Source: Amia ocellicauda
Lineage: Eukaryota > Chordata > Actinopteri > Amiiformes > Amiidae
Direction: 5' to 3'
Length of the DNA: 64,000 nucleotides
Assembly: GCF_036373705.1 (NCBI RefSeq)
Contig: NC_089850.1
Span: 44,566,048-44,630,047 of the forward strand
This document shows, piece after piece, positions 36,001 through 48,060 of this stretch. The first letter of the stretch is position 1, and the number at the start of each line of letters is the position of its first letter. The notes beneath the pieces were generated by a model. It searched no databases. It worked only from the letters and a program-made list of their open reading frames with translations, and had not been told where the DNA came from. A program made the translations under genes and the position numbers.

Positions 36001-39000
36001 TCAACAAACATTCGATCCTCTAAAGGCTAATACTGCTCATCTGATACTCACAATATTCAGTATAGCTGTTCAGGGTCCAAAATTAGCACTCGCCAGTCGC
36101 CAAATGCAGGTACATTTTGTCTTTGGCGAGTAAATTATGGAGACTACACGCCATAGTGGCGGGTAGAAAAAAATAATTTCCTTCACGTGCTAGAGAAAGC
36201 TGCTGGTTTGCGGTCACTTCAATCTGCTGGATCTGCCACACTGCATGTGTCATGCTCGTGCGTAGTACGTAACGTTAATTAACGTTAGGTAAAACCTGAG
36301 GTAGGCCTACTTGTTGGCAGGTTAAGCTAACCCAGCCATCATGTGGAGGTTTACTGCGGGAGTGGAGCCCCCAACAAAGAAAAACAAAACCGCTCAGGCC
36401 GAGGAGACCACTCCTACCATGGCAAATACAAGCGCCACCTAGTCATCTCATCTACTGAAAATAATGAGGAACATCTGTGCAAGGTGGTGATACAATGAAG
36501 ATGTTCCAAGAACATGGCTGGAGTTTAAGGAGGGGGTTATGTTTTGCAGTGTGTGTCGTGTCAGAGGCAATTCCTTCATTGTTGGCACTACAACCATGAA
36601 ACTGGAGAATATATTATTTCACAAGAGCTCACAATGTCACTGTGACTGCATGTCAGTCGCCAGGGCACAGTCTCTGCCCCTCCAGCCTACCCCATCAGTT
36701 AAGGCCCTCACAAAACTGTCTGGCGCTACCGCTGACAAGATGACCATCCTTTTCCGAACCGCACACGCCATTGACAAGAAAGCGAGACCCTATTTGGACT
36801 TCGAATGAATGTGAGTAAGTTGATTTAACATGTTGTGTTTTATAGTATAAAACATTACCCAGTACCCACCAAAGAACGTGATCCACCTTGTTAATTTTGT
36901 TTAATTGTTTTCTGTTTACAGTGTTGGCCACTGTAGTATTGTTAATACTTTTTAGTTAATTGATAATCTATTTTTTTTTTTGCAGTTTGGATGAGAAGAA
37001 AGGGGTGGATGTGGGGAACACCTACAGAAATGACATGCAGTGTAGATCTGCCCACATAGCCCAGGCTATTAAATGTCAAATGGATGCTGCTTGCAAAGGG
37101 TGGGAGGGAAAGCTAGTAGCCTGTGCCACAGACGGGGCTGCAGTCATGACTGGGGAGAAGAGTGGTGTCGTGACCAGACTGAGAGGATACAAGGCTTATG
37201 TTGTGGGTGTGCACTGCATGGCTCACCATCTGGAGCTGGCCTTCTCTGATGCCATCAAGGTCACTCCCATGTTTCGCAGAGTGGAAGAATTCTACCACAC
37301 AAGTCCACTCAATAGAGCAAATCTGGTTAGGAGCTACCAGACTCTCAACCAAACGGCCCTCACACCCACAAGAATTGGGGGGACTCGATGGGTTGGCCAC
37401 CTCCTCCAAGCTCTGGACCATTTCTTGATAGGATACCCGGCGAGTGAGTGACTACAAACTATCCAGTCAATTAATTGAGAAGAGAACAAATCTTTAAATA
37501 ATTAAATGTAGATTTTTTTTACTGTAGAGAAGGGACGATGATGAAGGCCACCAGTGGCCTGATGTTTGATGGAGTGGAGTTAGGAGTGGCAAAGAATGAC
37601 AACCGGACAGTAAAGTCATCAGAGTAGACACTGCTCTCAAAACTCAGACAGAGCTTGAATGACCGATTTGGAGACGTTGATGCAGGAGTCCTGTGCGCAA
37701 CCAAGTTGGCTAGTTTTAGGAACTGGACAGATCCAGAAAATGCAGCAGGTTTGTTCAGTGTGTCAGAATAGGTTTGAATAAGAAACCCCATGTTCACCAC
37801 ATATTGCATATTAGACAGGATGAATTATTAAACATATTCATATGAATTTGAAACAATATTAGGGCAGTTTGGCCAGTTGCGGTAGGTGTCCAAAATAGGC
37901 AGTATATGCCATTATGTTAGAATTGCAATGGCTTATAGAAATGTGAACTTCTAGATAGGTTGAGTACCTTGAGTGAGATAAACATGGATACTCTGTTCAC
38001 TGCTATTTACTTAGAAGTTGACACCCTTTGCCAATTGTTCGGATATCCTCAACCTGGTGGACCTGGTCCTATCTATCCCTGTTTCTACTGCAGATTGCGA
38101 GTGAGGCTTCAACACAATGAAGCAGGTAAAGACTACCATTTTTATCCTTACTCTGTGAGTGCCAAAAAGGTAAGTATTCACTCACCTAATTTCACTTTTC
38201 CTTGTTTTTGTTTTAATACAGGTCAAGACTGATTGGAGATCCAACCTCACATCTGCCTCCCTGTCAGATCTCCTCATGGTACAACTTAGCTCGCCAGAGA
38301 TTAAGAAGTATGACCCCTCCGCTGCCATTGACCTGTGGCACACAGACACCATCCACAGCAGAAGGCCAGACTTCATAGTGGGAGACAAGGAGGAAAACCC
38401 CTTTGAGAGGGAACTGTCTGAAGAAGACTGAGCAAACATATTACTATGAACTAGTAATAACTACTGTTATTTATTTTTACTTGTTATTGTTAATTCCTCT
38501 AATTTAAAAATTGAATTCATATATCTTTATATTATTTTATATATTAAGTCGTTAATAAATGATCCTTCTTGCACTTAAAGGCGAATACCACTGAATTTAT
38601 TAGTTCTAATGTGTTAGACTTTAGTGTTGAAAGAGTTGAATTCATATTTCTGCATACAGTTAATGTTACTACCATTATTACTGCACACTACTATAATATT
38701 GATTGAGAATCGCATACGAGACCAAGATGACATGCTAAATACTACGAATAACAAATTGCAATAGTAAAAAGCAATGTCTTTTTTTGGCTGGTACATTTTG
38801 GAGCCTGTAGCTGTTTATACACTTGTGTGGATTACCTTTCCTGGCCCTGTATCTCTACAGCAAACACTTTCACTGAACAAGAAAGTGGGAGCAGGGCGGT
38901 GGAGTACAAGGTACAAGGGTAGAGCCAAGATGTTAAGCAATTCTTCAGGTACAGGTGTATCTTTTTTTCTAGCTGTCTGATGTTACAATGCTTTTGGTAG

Positions 39001-39799
39001 AGTATCAAGTCCCGAATCCCATCCACATATTTTGGATTTGCTTTTGACACTCCTTGTATCCTCTTAAAAATGTACCATATTTACTAGCTATAACAAAAGA
39101 AAAAATATTGACCAATATGTACTGCAAGGGCTGAAAATGAGATGAAACAGACTCCTAACTCATTCATGTCAATACAGCGGTTTAATAATAACAAATACTA
39201 CTGATTATTTTAAGCAACTACACCTAAGGAATTCAAGGAAATTAATAACATATTTTACACCTATAATCGCTATTTTAATGTCACAGGGGGGTTGTATTTA
39301 ATGTCATCAAAATATTTCAAAGACTGACAACGGTTTAAATTATAGGTAGGCTACTTTCCACCACATCGTCTTTGAACGTTGGAAAGTAGCAGCGTCTGAT
39401 CCGATAGCTTCTGGAAAATCAATCCATCCATCCGATCATTTTCACTACATGACGAACATCAGCAAAATAATAGTTAGATCCGTGCAAATCGTCCCTTAAC
39501 AAGTGTTGCTTATCCAGGGAAACAACATTTTTATTTCCTTACCTGTCCTTAAGCTCCCCATATTTGAGGCCCATTTCCAGGCATTCGGCTTTCTGCACAT
39601 GGAGTCCTTTGCAGGATTTGACAGCATAGATAATCAGCTCCGACACGACTCCCACTTGGGAAACTTTTCTGGGACTTTTCTTGTGCAGTGATTTCAACAA
39701 CAAGCCGAGTCCTAACGTGCCCAACCCCACTGCTGCAGCGTAAAGCAAAGCCTTTTTGTTTTGAGCACATAAATCAATTAGATCTGATATGCGGTTCAT
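30010..39799 (-). CDS. mtarc1: Mitochondrial amidoxime-reducing component (MOSC molybdoenzyme, 7 exons)
   Basis: Coding exons are 39799-39543, 34149-33976, 33030-32883, 32741-32601, 31691-31630, 31433-31362 and 30136-30010. All have GT-AG ends and matching phase, giving 326 aa (human MTARC1 has 337). Residues about 17-36 form a hydrophobic signal anchor of the type that fixes the enzyme in the outer mitochondrial membrane. The MOSC N-terminal beta-barrel starts at about 50 with [11 protein letters not shown]. The MOSC domain follows, with conserved QEPRLV, CSRC and [16 protein letters not shown]262 aligns with human C273, the molybdenum-ligating cysteine, so the enzyme should be active. The family reduces N-hydroxylated substrates with cytochrome b5 and its reductase. 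The first intron is 5.4 kb and full of transposon debris. Only one MTARC copy is visible, where human has MTARC1 and MTARC2 in tandem, so the 1 versus 2 label is provisional. Confidence 0.95.
30463..30502. repeat. (TA)n-(CA)n microsatellite in MTARC1 intron 6
   Basis: A short TA run followed by a CA run, between MTARC1 exons 6 and 7. Confidence 0.9.
34465..35331 (+). mobile_element. Tc1/mariner element, internally deleted, in MTARC1 intron 1
   Basis: The ends are inverted repeats (CACCGATCAGCCATAACATT at the left, its near-complement AATGTTATGGCTGATCAGTG at the right) flanked by TA dinucleotides at 34463-34464 and 35332-35333, the Tc1/mariner target duplication. Inside, 34610-34843 encodes the N-terminal paired-like DNA-binding region ([20 protein letters not shown]). 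After a stop and frame changes, the catalytic C-terminal part is recognisable on the plus strand at about 35087-35312 ([18 protein letters not shown], with the catalytic Glu of the DDE triad). The middle third, between a WSDESR-like D1 motif and the SPDLNP motif, is missing, so the second catalytic Asp is lost. Length is 867 bp against about 1.2-1.6 kb for intact relatives. It is a dead copy lying antisense to the host gene. Confidence 0.9.
35500..35775 (+). pseudogene. Unidentified coding-like relic in MTARC1 intron 1
   Basis: GC-richer than its surroundings. On the plus strand about 35611-35770 reads as a frame with one internal stop, including [20 protein letters not shown] and [16 protein letters not shown] second frame is open at about 35511-35631. 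I do not recognise a family. It lies between the Tc1 copy and the hAT-type relic and may be part of a further decayed element. Confidence 0.25.
36071..38431 (+). pseudogene. Degraded hAT-type transposase gene (ZNF862-like) in MTARC1 intron 1
   Basis: Starts with CAGGGTCCAAAATTAGCAC, a plausible hAT terminal sequence. From 36341 the plus strand encodes, in broken frames, a lysine-rich leader, then [18 protein letters not shown] (BED/TTF-type zinc finger start), a conserved [14 protein letters not shown] block at 37002, [20 protein letters not shown] and [16 protein letters not shown] (hAT catalytic region), and a C-terminal dimerisation-like block ending at 38431 ([15 protein letters not shown], then FERELSEED). 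Apparent introns separate the blocks; one has a GTGAGT donor near 36812 and a poly-T/CAG acceptor at 36985. In-frame stops (after NTSAT near 36440; TGA replacing an expected Trp after DFE near 36807; near 37627) show it is dead. The 3' terminal repeat was not found. Antisense to MTARC1. Confidence 0.75.
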
Positions 39800-39829
39800 T
39801 TTATAGTCACCACTGACAAGACAAGTTGT

Positions 39830-40040
39830 TATATTTGGCAAAGTCGCAGTTAATATACAATGTAACCAAAAATGTGGCGCACAGGTAGCTGCAACAAAGA
39901 CGCAAAAACTAAACGTGTCGCAAGAAACTTCCCCGGCCGGACACCGCGTCAGGAACAGCTCCCAGACGTCCCCACGCACAGGCCAGAGGACACGCCCCCA
40001 CCACGCAGCAATTACAAAGCCCCTGACCCTAACACCCACT
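39830..40040 (-). promoter_or_regulatory. MTARC1 promoter region
   Basis: The 200 bp upstream of the MTARC1 start codon is GC- and CpG-richer than the flanks, with GC-box-like ACACGCCCCCAC at about 39991-40002 and no TATA box near the ATG. This is the usual structure of a housekeeping promoter. The exact start site cannot be read. Confidence 0.45.
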
Positions 40041-40049
40041 AGTCTACAA

Positions 40050-42100
40050 CACCAAACGATGCAGATGAGATTTCAGATTTTTTTTTTTTTATTATATATT
40101 GCCTGTATAAAAAAATACAAACAAATCTCCTTTATTTGTTTATCTGAACCATATGCAAACTTTGTTCCTAATTTAAACTGCGTTATATGACATTAATCAT
40201 TTTGCTAGAGTTTAATCCCTGTAAACATTTAAATGTTTAAATCCCAATACATTATTACTCATATATAACAGTTACTGATTTAAAATTATGCAGTTGAAGG
40301 ACCCACAGGAGGAAACATGGATACTAGTGATTCAAAACAAATATACTCCATTAAATGTGATTTAAGATTGGTATGATCTACTTTGACTCCATACTGAAAG
40401 CTGATTGGCTTAAGTACCGAAAGCTGTACCTAATAAACCTTGTCCACTTGTATATTCATGTAAATAACTGAAGTACACACTCAAGGGTGAGGTTTAGACA
40501 AATAAATAAATCACGGGGCTGCTCCAGAGGAACAGAAAAGGTATTACATAACCACATACACATATAATAATAATGATGTATTACCGGCATACCACAGAAA
40601 ACTTTTTCACCAAAACATAAAGCTAGACACAATAGCCAAGTTTTGGTTCTGTATAACTTCAGCCCCGGTCACATTTACAAGACATTTGTGTGTTATGTTT
40701 TCTACGAGGTTCATGCCCAGACTCCGAGGTACCTTGTGTGATACGCATTATATTGTATTGAATTATATATGTCCAGGTGCAGAGTTACAACTTATCTTCA
40801 TGTATTAGGGACACAATAACGGATATACAAAATCTCTTAAAATAATAAGTAAATCAAGTAATGGAGTACTTACCCAAAATAAGTTAAGATGGTTTAAGTC
40901 AAGAGGGATTTAGGGTTTAAAGGGATTCAGTATTGCTTTTCACAGAGATTATTTAATTTATGACATTAGGGATGAATGTTGTTTGTATTACTTTATATAT
41001 TTATTTTTTCAAACTGTCATTTTATGTCAGATTGGCACTGTGGAGCTACATTTTCAAAATGCTGCTCACTAACCAAGCAAAAGTGGTCACCCTTGTTATT
41101 CTTAATTGCTTCAAACAAGACATAACTGCAAGGACCATTACGTGGTCAAGATATCTGACGTGTTTCTGGACAATAATAATTACAGTGTGAAGGAACAGCA
41201 ATAACATTGTGATATCACAATACACAGAAAGCAATACTCTGTGAGGAAAAGATATGCATGTCTACTTGGTATGAACTCTCTCCTCTCATAAAAAAAACAA
41301 ATTTGCATGGAAAAAAAAGTAAAGTTTTCAGAAAAATTACAGTTCCAAATACTGTGATCTCTCAGAGATAAGCATGAATCAATAAGAATACTAGACTATT
41401 AAAATATAACAAAAACACATTTTCTGGTTAATTGTGTGTATTCATTGAACAGTTTCAGCCGTGATAAATTATCTAAATGTTGTAAGAAATTAATAACACT
41501 GCAATTGTTTCAGAATAAACAAAAGTTTAGCACTTATTGTTAATCCTTAAGGCTAATCTTAAACTACCCAATAAAACTTTTTTAATGACATCCAATACTG
41601 GTACTAATCTAGGTCTGTGAAACCAGCCATTAATAGATTCGATAAAAAATAATAAAATAAAAAACAACGGTCTATTTCTTGTTGGAGTAGTGGTATTTTT
41701 CACATATATATATATAATAAATGGAAGCGTTTTGCATATTAAGAAATAAGCTACTAGTGACAATAAGGCCACACTCTTGAATGTCGTACCTAATTTGATT
41801 TTTTTCTTTATCTTCACAGCACTTTGAGTCAATTTTCAGCTGTGTAGATGCAACCAGTTGCCCTTGAGCCTGCGTACATATTTAATCTCATCCAGAGGTC
41901 ACCCAGGCCTCAGAGCCATCTGAATAATAGTGTAAACAGAAATGGAGCAATGTATTCATCGTTTTCGTCAAACTGGAGTATTTACTGTTATCTGATTGGG
42001 TAAGCAGAGGTCATTCATCTCTTAAAAAAATAGCATTAGTGTATTACCAGATCAGTGTTTTTCGATCCAGATCTGGGTTTCGTCATTTATCTTCTAGGAT
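40050..42100. other. MTARC1-SLC35F6 intergenic DNA
   Basis: AT-rich, no gene recognised. It should contain the SLC35F6 3' UTR on the right side; the nearest plausible polyadenylation signal is the variant ATTAAA (minus strand, 41886-41881). Confidence 0.55.
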
Positions 42101-42151
42101 ATATATATATTATATATTTATCACCTACACCATATAAAGAAAGTGTAAAAA

Positions 42152-45100
42152 TCAGTGGTCCTCATTAACAGATGATGTGCTTCCAGACAGCAGCCCCTCC
42201 TCATCGGCGTTTCCGTCCTGAAAGCGAGCACAGCAGGGCAGCCGGGCGAACAGAGGCTTGTGCAGTCCATTGTAGAGTGCAGCGCCCACCAGCAGGATGA
42301 TGAATCCCAGTATCTGCAGCCCCTGGAACTTCTCCCAGCTGAGAGCCAGGCTCACAGCCCAGATAACTACGGTGCGCAGGCTGTCCAGGACCATGCGTGT
42401 GGTGGCGCTGATCTCCTTGGTGACACTGATCCCCGCGAAGTTGAAGAAGGCGATGCTGATGATGTTTCCCAGTAGAGCCAGTATGATCAGGGGCTGGTGG
42501 CCAATCTGACAGAAGGCATCCAGAGCATCTTCCAGGACCTGCCTGGGGCTGCTGCCGAAGTTACCCACAGGGATGAAGTACATGGGAATCAGCAGGAGGG
42601 AAAGGATGACAAAGCCAAAGAAACCTGGGAAGTAGATAGAAGAGGCATGATGTTTGTCTCTTCAAACAGGTCATTATAGGACAGCCTTCATGTATTACTG
42701 GCCACACAGACATCGCAGAGAAGAAAAGTCATATAAAATAAAGGATATATGATACCAAGCTTTATGGCTTCTTCTACAGCTTCTTGAAGTATTATGGTAT
42801 CATTTGAATATATATTTTAATTGTAAAAACACGAATTATTTCCACTGGATAAAATAATAACTGTCTTACTGGGCTAATGTTGTATTTAAATTAAAAGATA
42901 AACCAAACTTACAAAAAAATACTTGCTTTTGTGTTGCAAGTGTGGACAATAATGTCTTTACTTGCATGTAAACATATTACCACCAGGGGGAGTGGAACAG
43001 CTTTTTCTGTCCATACTGCACATTGATTTACTTACTTAATTGTATTTTGGTTTACATTTATTTATATATTATAAAAAACAACTAAATTCATGTTTTGTTA
43101 CCTTAAATCACCAGGCTCACTTTACCTAAAGCTGAATGAAAGCATGAGCTCTGTACTGACACACTGTACATAGGAGAGTTTAGAGCATCACAGAAATTAG
43201 TGACCAATTTTACCCTACCCTTTCCTGCAGTTTCTGTGATTTAGGCCCTAATGTGACCCTCCTTTAAAGAGAAATTAATAGTACCTTCTGTACCCACCGC
43301 CCGCAGAGGGTGGACATCATGCTTGTAAACAAACTTCTCCTCCAGGACCATCTGGACAGAAACTATAATCTGGGCGATGATAATGAGGAGGTCACCTGCA
43401 GGTCAAAGGTGAAAGGTCAGAAGGAGGAGAATATCATTACAAATTGTGACAGCCCATACTGGATGTAAAAACTTACTTAGAAAAATCCACAAAAGGGCTT
43501 ATTTAGTAATACTAAACACTATCAATGGGATAAGAGAAGGAACAAAGCCATTATATGTCTTCATGAGGGGTTTATGGCAGATATAATTATGAATATCCTC
43601 ACAATACTTCTCCTAGAATGTAATTTGTCATTCTGGAATGTTTAATTTGTTTTTGGACATTTCAATGTAACACCCCTACATGAAAAGAGGTTTCCATACC
43701 GGTGATGACTTCACTGAGCTTGTGTTTTTCATCCTTTTCTCCACTGACAAAGTCAGCAAGACCCACCACAACCAGCCCTGCAATGGTGATGAAGATACCA
43801 GTCCACTGACTGGCCACCAGCTTGCGACCCAGGAAAGCTACAGACAGCAGCCCAGTGAAGACAATCACGGCCCCTCGCAGCATCTGGAAGCTAGAGGCGC
43901 TGGTCATATTGAGAGCTAGAAAAATAAAATATTCATAGTTCACTGATAAGAAGGATAAAGTGAAGAACAGGAGATGATAAAACAAGGATGATGACATCCT
44001 GTACTCTATTGGACAAAAGCTTTTATGCAATTATAAGGACACAGATGACAAGCCCCTGCATGTGATACTGTTTAAAAGGGTTATAACACATCAGCATTGT
44101 CTGCAAATAACTACATCCATTCCCAAACAAGATATCCTCACCCCAGATGCAGCAGATGGCTTAGTGCTAGTGAAGCACATAACTGAAAACATATGCAAAT
44201 TATTTAAAATAATCTGATACATTTACATTATGTCAGTTGATAAAAAAAAAAAAAAAAAAAAATGCTTTTCAAACCATCTGCTAGAAACCACTCCAGTAAA
44301 CCCTGCTATCAGTGAAAATGAAGGCAAGCACGAACTGAGCACTTACCAACATACATGATGGAGGTGGCGGTCATATCACACATGGCTGGTGGGAAAAAGA
44401 GAATAGGTTTGAAGGCCTGGCCGGGATTGATCTTGGGTTCTGGGCTGCGCCGATCATGACACAGAAGGATGTGGAACACCGCGAGGCAGCTGAGCTCTCC
44501 CAGGAACATGCCAACGGCCTACAGGAGACAACATGTTAGGGCCGCTCCTGGGGACAGAGGACATCCTAACTGCACACCCTTTTACATATATACAATGCAC
44601 TATTCAAAGTTTTAATCATAGCTATTGGCACTTATGGCAGGTTTTGCCTGAAGGTGGACAGGGATTGTACATATAGATTAATAGATTTAGGTACACTATA
44701 TGATACATCAAAAACGGAAAGATTTAATTAACTGAAACAGTTGAAGGAACACACTACTTTTAAATGCTTTCTATTCACTAGATTCATATGTTTTAATAAA
44801 TGAATATTAAAATTGAATTATCCCTTTTGGAATCCATGACAAATTGCGGTCATGTCATGTGTTTGTTTGTTTCCCCAAAGATAATCTTTTAGGCCTACGG
44901 TACATGAGAAATGGAGCCAAGTTATTTTGTTTCCCTAGCTCGGGTACCTGCACGAAGGGATGGGAGAACTTGTGGTCCGGAGATTCATGGCAACCTTTTG
45001 CTGAGAACATATCCGCCCATCTATACAAACAAGGAAAGCAGCATTAGAAACTTTAGTTTTCTGTGGAAACATTGGTATCCTGACATGTTTGAGTGACAAG

Positions 45101-46530
45101 CAAATAAGGACTTAGACCTTATTTCTGTTTTGCCTCTAAGCAGGTTAGTTTCTGAAAATAGAAGGTGGCAGATCAGGCACCTCAAACATCATGCCCAGGC
45201 ATTTACATAACAACCTCAATCAGACTAGAATGCCATCAAATACCTACAAACAAAGAAGGTCAACAGACCCTGACTCAACGGGTCTGCTTCATAGTGGGAC
45301 TTGATAGTGGGACTGATTAGAGATGGTCAAGAGAGGTGCCAAGACAAATTTCCTAACCGCGTCCACAAGTTGGTGAGGACGGCAAGCTCCACAAAAGGAC
45401 TGAGCCATCCTCTTAAAAACACAAAACTGTCAATATTCATTTGAACTTCCTAACCTTTTTTGACACTCGTATTCGTGGTTGCAAATTGATTACTGATCAT
45501 CAAATATTGAATTATATTTCGAGTCTCATTTGACGGTCTCTTCTCATTATCTTGGATTGGTATTGAAAACCTGATCATGTGATTCTGTATGGGCAAAGTC
45601 CACACGGGGGAACCAAGCAAACACTTATGAGTCTAAACCAATATGAAACAGTCTGCAATCCCATGAACTAAGAAAATACAAGATGAACAAGAAATTTAGA
45701 TACCTTTCAATGATTTGACATGCTCCCTTTGAGGAACCTTAAGCACTCTTATTACTGTATAGGTTACCCTGAAATGTGTGTGCATTAGGTCGAAGCAATA
45801 ATAATTAAAAAAATGAAACTTCTTTAAAGCAAGGATCATGGAGCAGCCAAATCCTGCAAGTTGTATACACTTATCTGAATCATCAGTGCAACATCAGAAC
45901 TTGGAAATGCAGTTACATCAACACAATGACTACCTGAAATAGGTAAATAGCTCATAAAGTAAAAAAATAAAATAAGGTTTCATCCTCTCTGTTAGGATAT
46001 ATGCATTATACAATAAGTACTAGATTTTAAGATTTACTATACATATTTAATAACTTGTAACACTGGGTAAAATCTCTATAACCAACTAATTATAATGTTC
46101 TTGTGCTGTAAATAGTTAGAGATAAAAAAATTAAAAAATATGTTGTCAAAATTCTGAATCTATGCAGGTTCTTGTTGTACTTTGGTCTTTCATGTGTGTG
46201 ACTTGTGATTATGCTATCTGGCAGACAAATGAAACTAGATCTTTAAACTGGAAACATATACTGTTACTATGTCAATGTAAAATGAGAGAAATCATACATC
46301 TGAAAGTCATTCAAGCATGTGTAATATATATACACATTTTTCTTTCTTGTATTATTTCAAGCCAGTGTTGCATGAAGAGTCTTCAAGTCTGTGAAACCAG
46401 AAACATAAAGTGTGCCAGAAACTACAGAACTGACTGACTTACAACTTCAAGAGCTGTGAAGTGGCCATGGTCCTTTCGGAAGTCTACCAATGTATTTTCT
46501 GACCTTTACCAATATTTAAATTATGCACAC

Positions 46531-46607
<77 letters not shown>

Positions 46608-47886
46608 CACACATTATATATCAGTGCCTATAGAAAGTCTACACCCCCTTGAACTTTTTCCACATTTTGTTGCATAACTGCCTCAGAGTGTCTTGCATTT
46701 AAATAAGGATTTCCCACTTACACAAAGGTTTGTGAATACAAAATGGAAATATCATAATTGGATAAGTCTGCACCCCCCTGATTTAATACTTGGTGGAGAA
46801 ACAGATACATTTTTCATATTGAACATTTTGGAAGCAGCTTCCAGATGTTAGTTAGTAACAGAAGAATATAAAACATACAACCACTTAAGTTGAATCAACT
46901 TAAAGCTTTAACTGAAGGCTTAAAATTAATAGAAATTAAAATACATAAAAATATCAACATGAGGAGAAGTAGATTTGTTTGAGGAATGAGCAGTCCTCAT
47001 ACAGATTCCCAGTCTACTGGATCCAACGCCATGGCTTGATAGTGGACTATCTTTGTTTGAAAGCATTTCCTCATATCAGTTTCCTCATGTCTGCTTTTCT
47101 TTGGTATGTTCCTGAATTATCTTGCATGAACCAGGTTTAAAATAACTGCAGTAATCAATTCTGTTTTGCTTCAAGATTTTGGAGGTTTAATTTGTTATAG
47201 GTCCGTGCATTTAAAATGAAAGATTGAATTGAGGAGAAAATGACCATAACCAGTGCATGTCATTTTATTTGATGTCTGGCACACAGACATGGTGAAGAGC
47301 GCTTTCTCTGGCAGTCTGGTGAGCATGAATCAGTGGAGAGCTGCGGTGGGAAATTGCTTATGGAGCAGATAGCGCGGTATCACCTAGCACGGGACTACCG
47401 ATGTGCAACTTGACCAAAGCCTATTATTATTTATTTTCAGTTCATTATGTATATGTATATATACATGTATGAATGCGTGTGTGTATGTGTGTGTGGATAT
47501 TAACACTTGGAAGATTTCAAACACATTTCAAGTTTACTTTCATTGACATCAATAAACATCTGCCCTGACGTGCATATATGAGAAACAGATTACTGCTGTA
47601 GTAAGTATCTATACTTTAGATATCTCAGCTACACATCAATCGTGGAGTTTTATATTACTGGGCAATGTATTAGAATAACTGCAACAACTTTATTACTTCG
47701 AAACAGTTGTTTGGGTGTAATCATTGTGATTTTAATTATTCAAGTAGACTAATTTACATGACTTATGTTAGCTATTGAATCGGCAGCCTCAGTTTGCCTA
47801 GGCACTTACTTGGCAGATAATGTGTTGATTGAGCCTGTGATGACCATCATTACAGCCAGGCAGAGTTGGTACGTCGTCCAAGCCAT
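42152..47886 (-). CDS. slc35f6: SLC35F6, multi-pass membrane transporter of the SLC35/EamA type (6 exons)
   Basis: Coding exons are 47886-47810, 45020-44948, 44518-44347, 43915-43700, 43395-43285 and 42624-42152. All have GT-AG ends and consistent phase, giving 373 aa (human 371). The start MAWTTYQLCLAVMMVITGSI begins the first membrane segment, as in human. Further conserved blocks are AVGMFLGELSCLAVF, MTSASSFQMLRGAVIVFTG (the EamA-like repeat), LVVVGLADF, DLLIIIAQIIVSVQMVLEEK and SIAFFNFAGISVTKEISATT. About ten hydrophobic segments are spread through the protein, and the hydrophilic tail ends GLLSGSTSSVNEDH, containing an acidic EEGLL dileucine-like sorting motif. The human protein has been placed in lysosomal and mitochondrial membranes; its substrate is not established. 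The gene is complete, with no frameshift. The human orthologue lies on another chromosome from MTARC1/HLX. Confidence 0.95.
44242..44262. repeat. Poly(A) tract in SLC35F6 intron 3
   Basis: 21 consecutive A residues between exons 3 and 4. Confidence 0.95.
46524..46613. repeat. (CA)n-(TA)n microsatellite in SLC35F6 intron 1
   Basis: About 9 CA units, ACATACATA, then about 27 TA units. It directly abuts the Tc1-like remnant on its right, consistent with insertion into, or expansion of, a TA target. Confidence 0.97.
46621..46810 (-). mobile_element. Tc1-like terminal remnant in SLC35F6 intron 1
   Basis: Begins CAGTGCCTATAGAAAGTCTA followed by CACCCCCTTGAACTTTTTCC, the terminal inverted repeat of a common fish Tc1-like family. 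At 46771-46802 'tgcacccccctgatttaata' and 'cttggtggagaa' resemble the inner repeat and the transposase C-terminal end read backwards. No transposase body or second terminal repeat follows, so only one end survives. Confidence 0.6.
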
Positions 47887-47889
47887 GCT

Positions 47890-48060
47890 GGTGCGGATAG
47901 TATTTCAGGACGACAGAGCAATGAAGGCAGCCGGGTCTTGTTCAGTCCTGATCCGTGTTGACTGCGCCGAGGAGCTGCTGTTTTCACTCTGCTTCCTGGA
48001 AAGTCACATGACCGCTCAGCGCGGAGTCAGCTGACAGCCAGCAGTGTGCAGGAAATGAAC
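47890..48060 (-). promoter_or_regulatory. slc35f6: SLC35F6 promoter region with MiT/TFE-type E-box
   Basis: The segment just upstream of the SLC35F6 start codon is GC-richer than its surroundings. It contains GTCACATGAC at 48003-48012, about 120 bp from the ATG, one base from the CLEAR consensus GTCACGTGAC and containing the M-box core TCACATGA. For a gene with lysosomal localisation, regulation by TFEB/MITF-family factors is plausible but unproven. Confidence 0.4.

Noticed and set aside
42260..42679. Several plus-strand open frames
   Set aside because: Antisense shadows of SLC35F6 exon 6.
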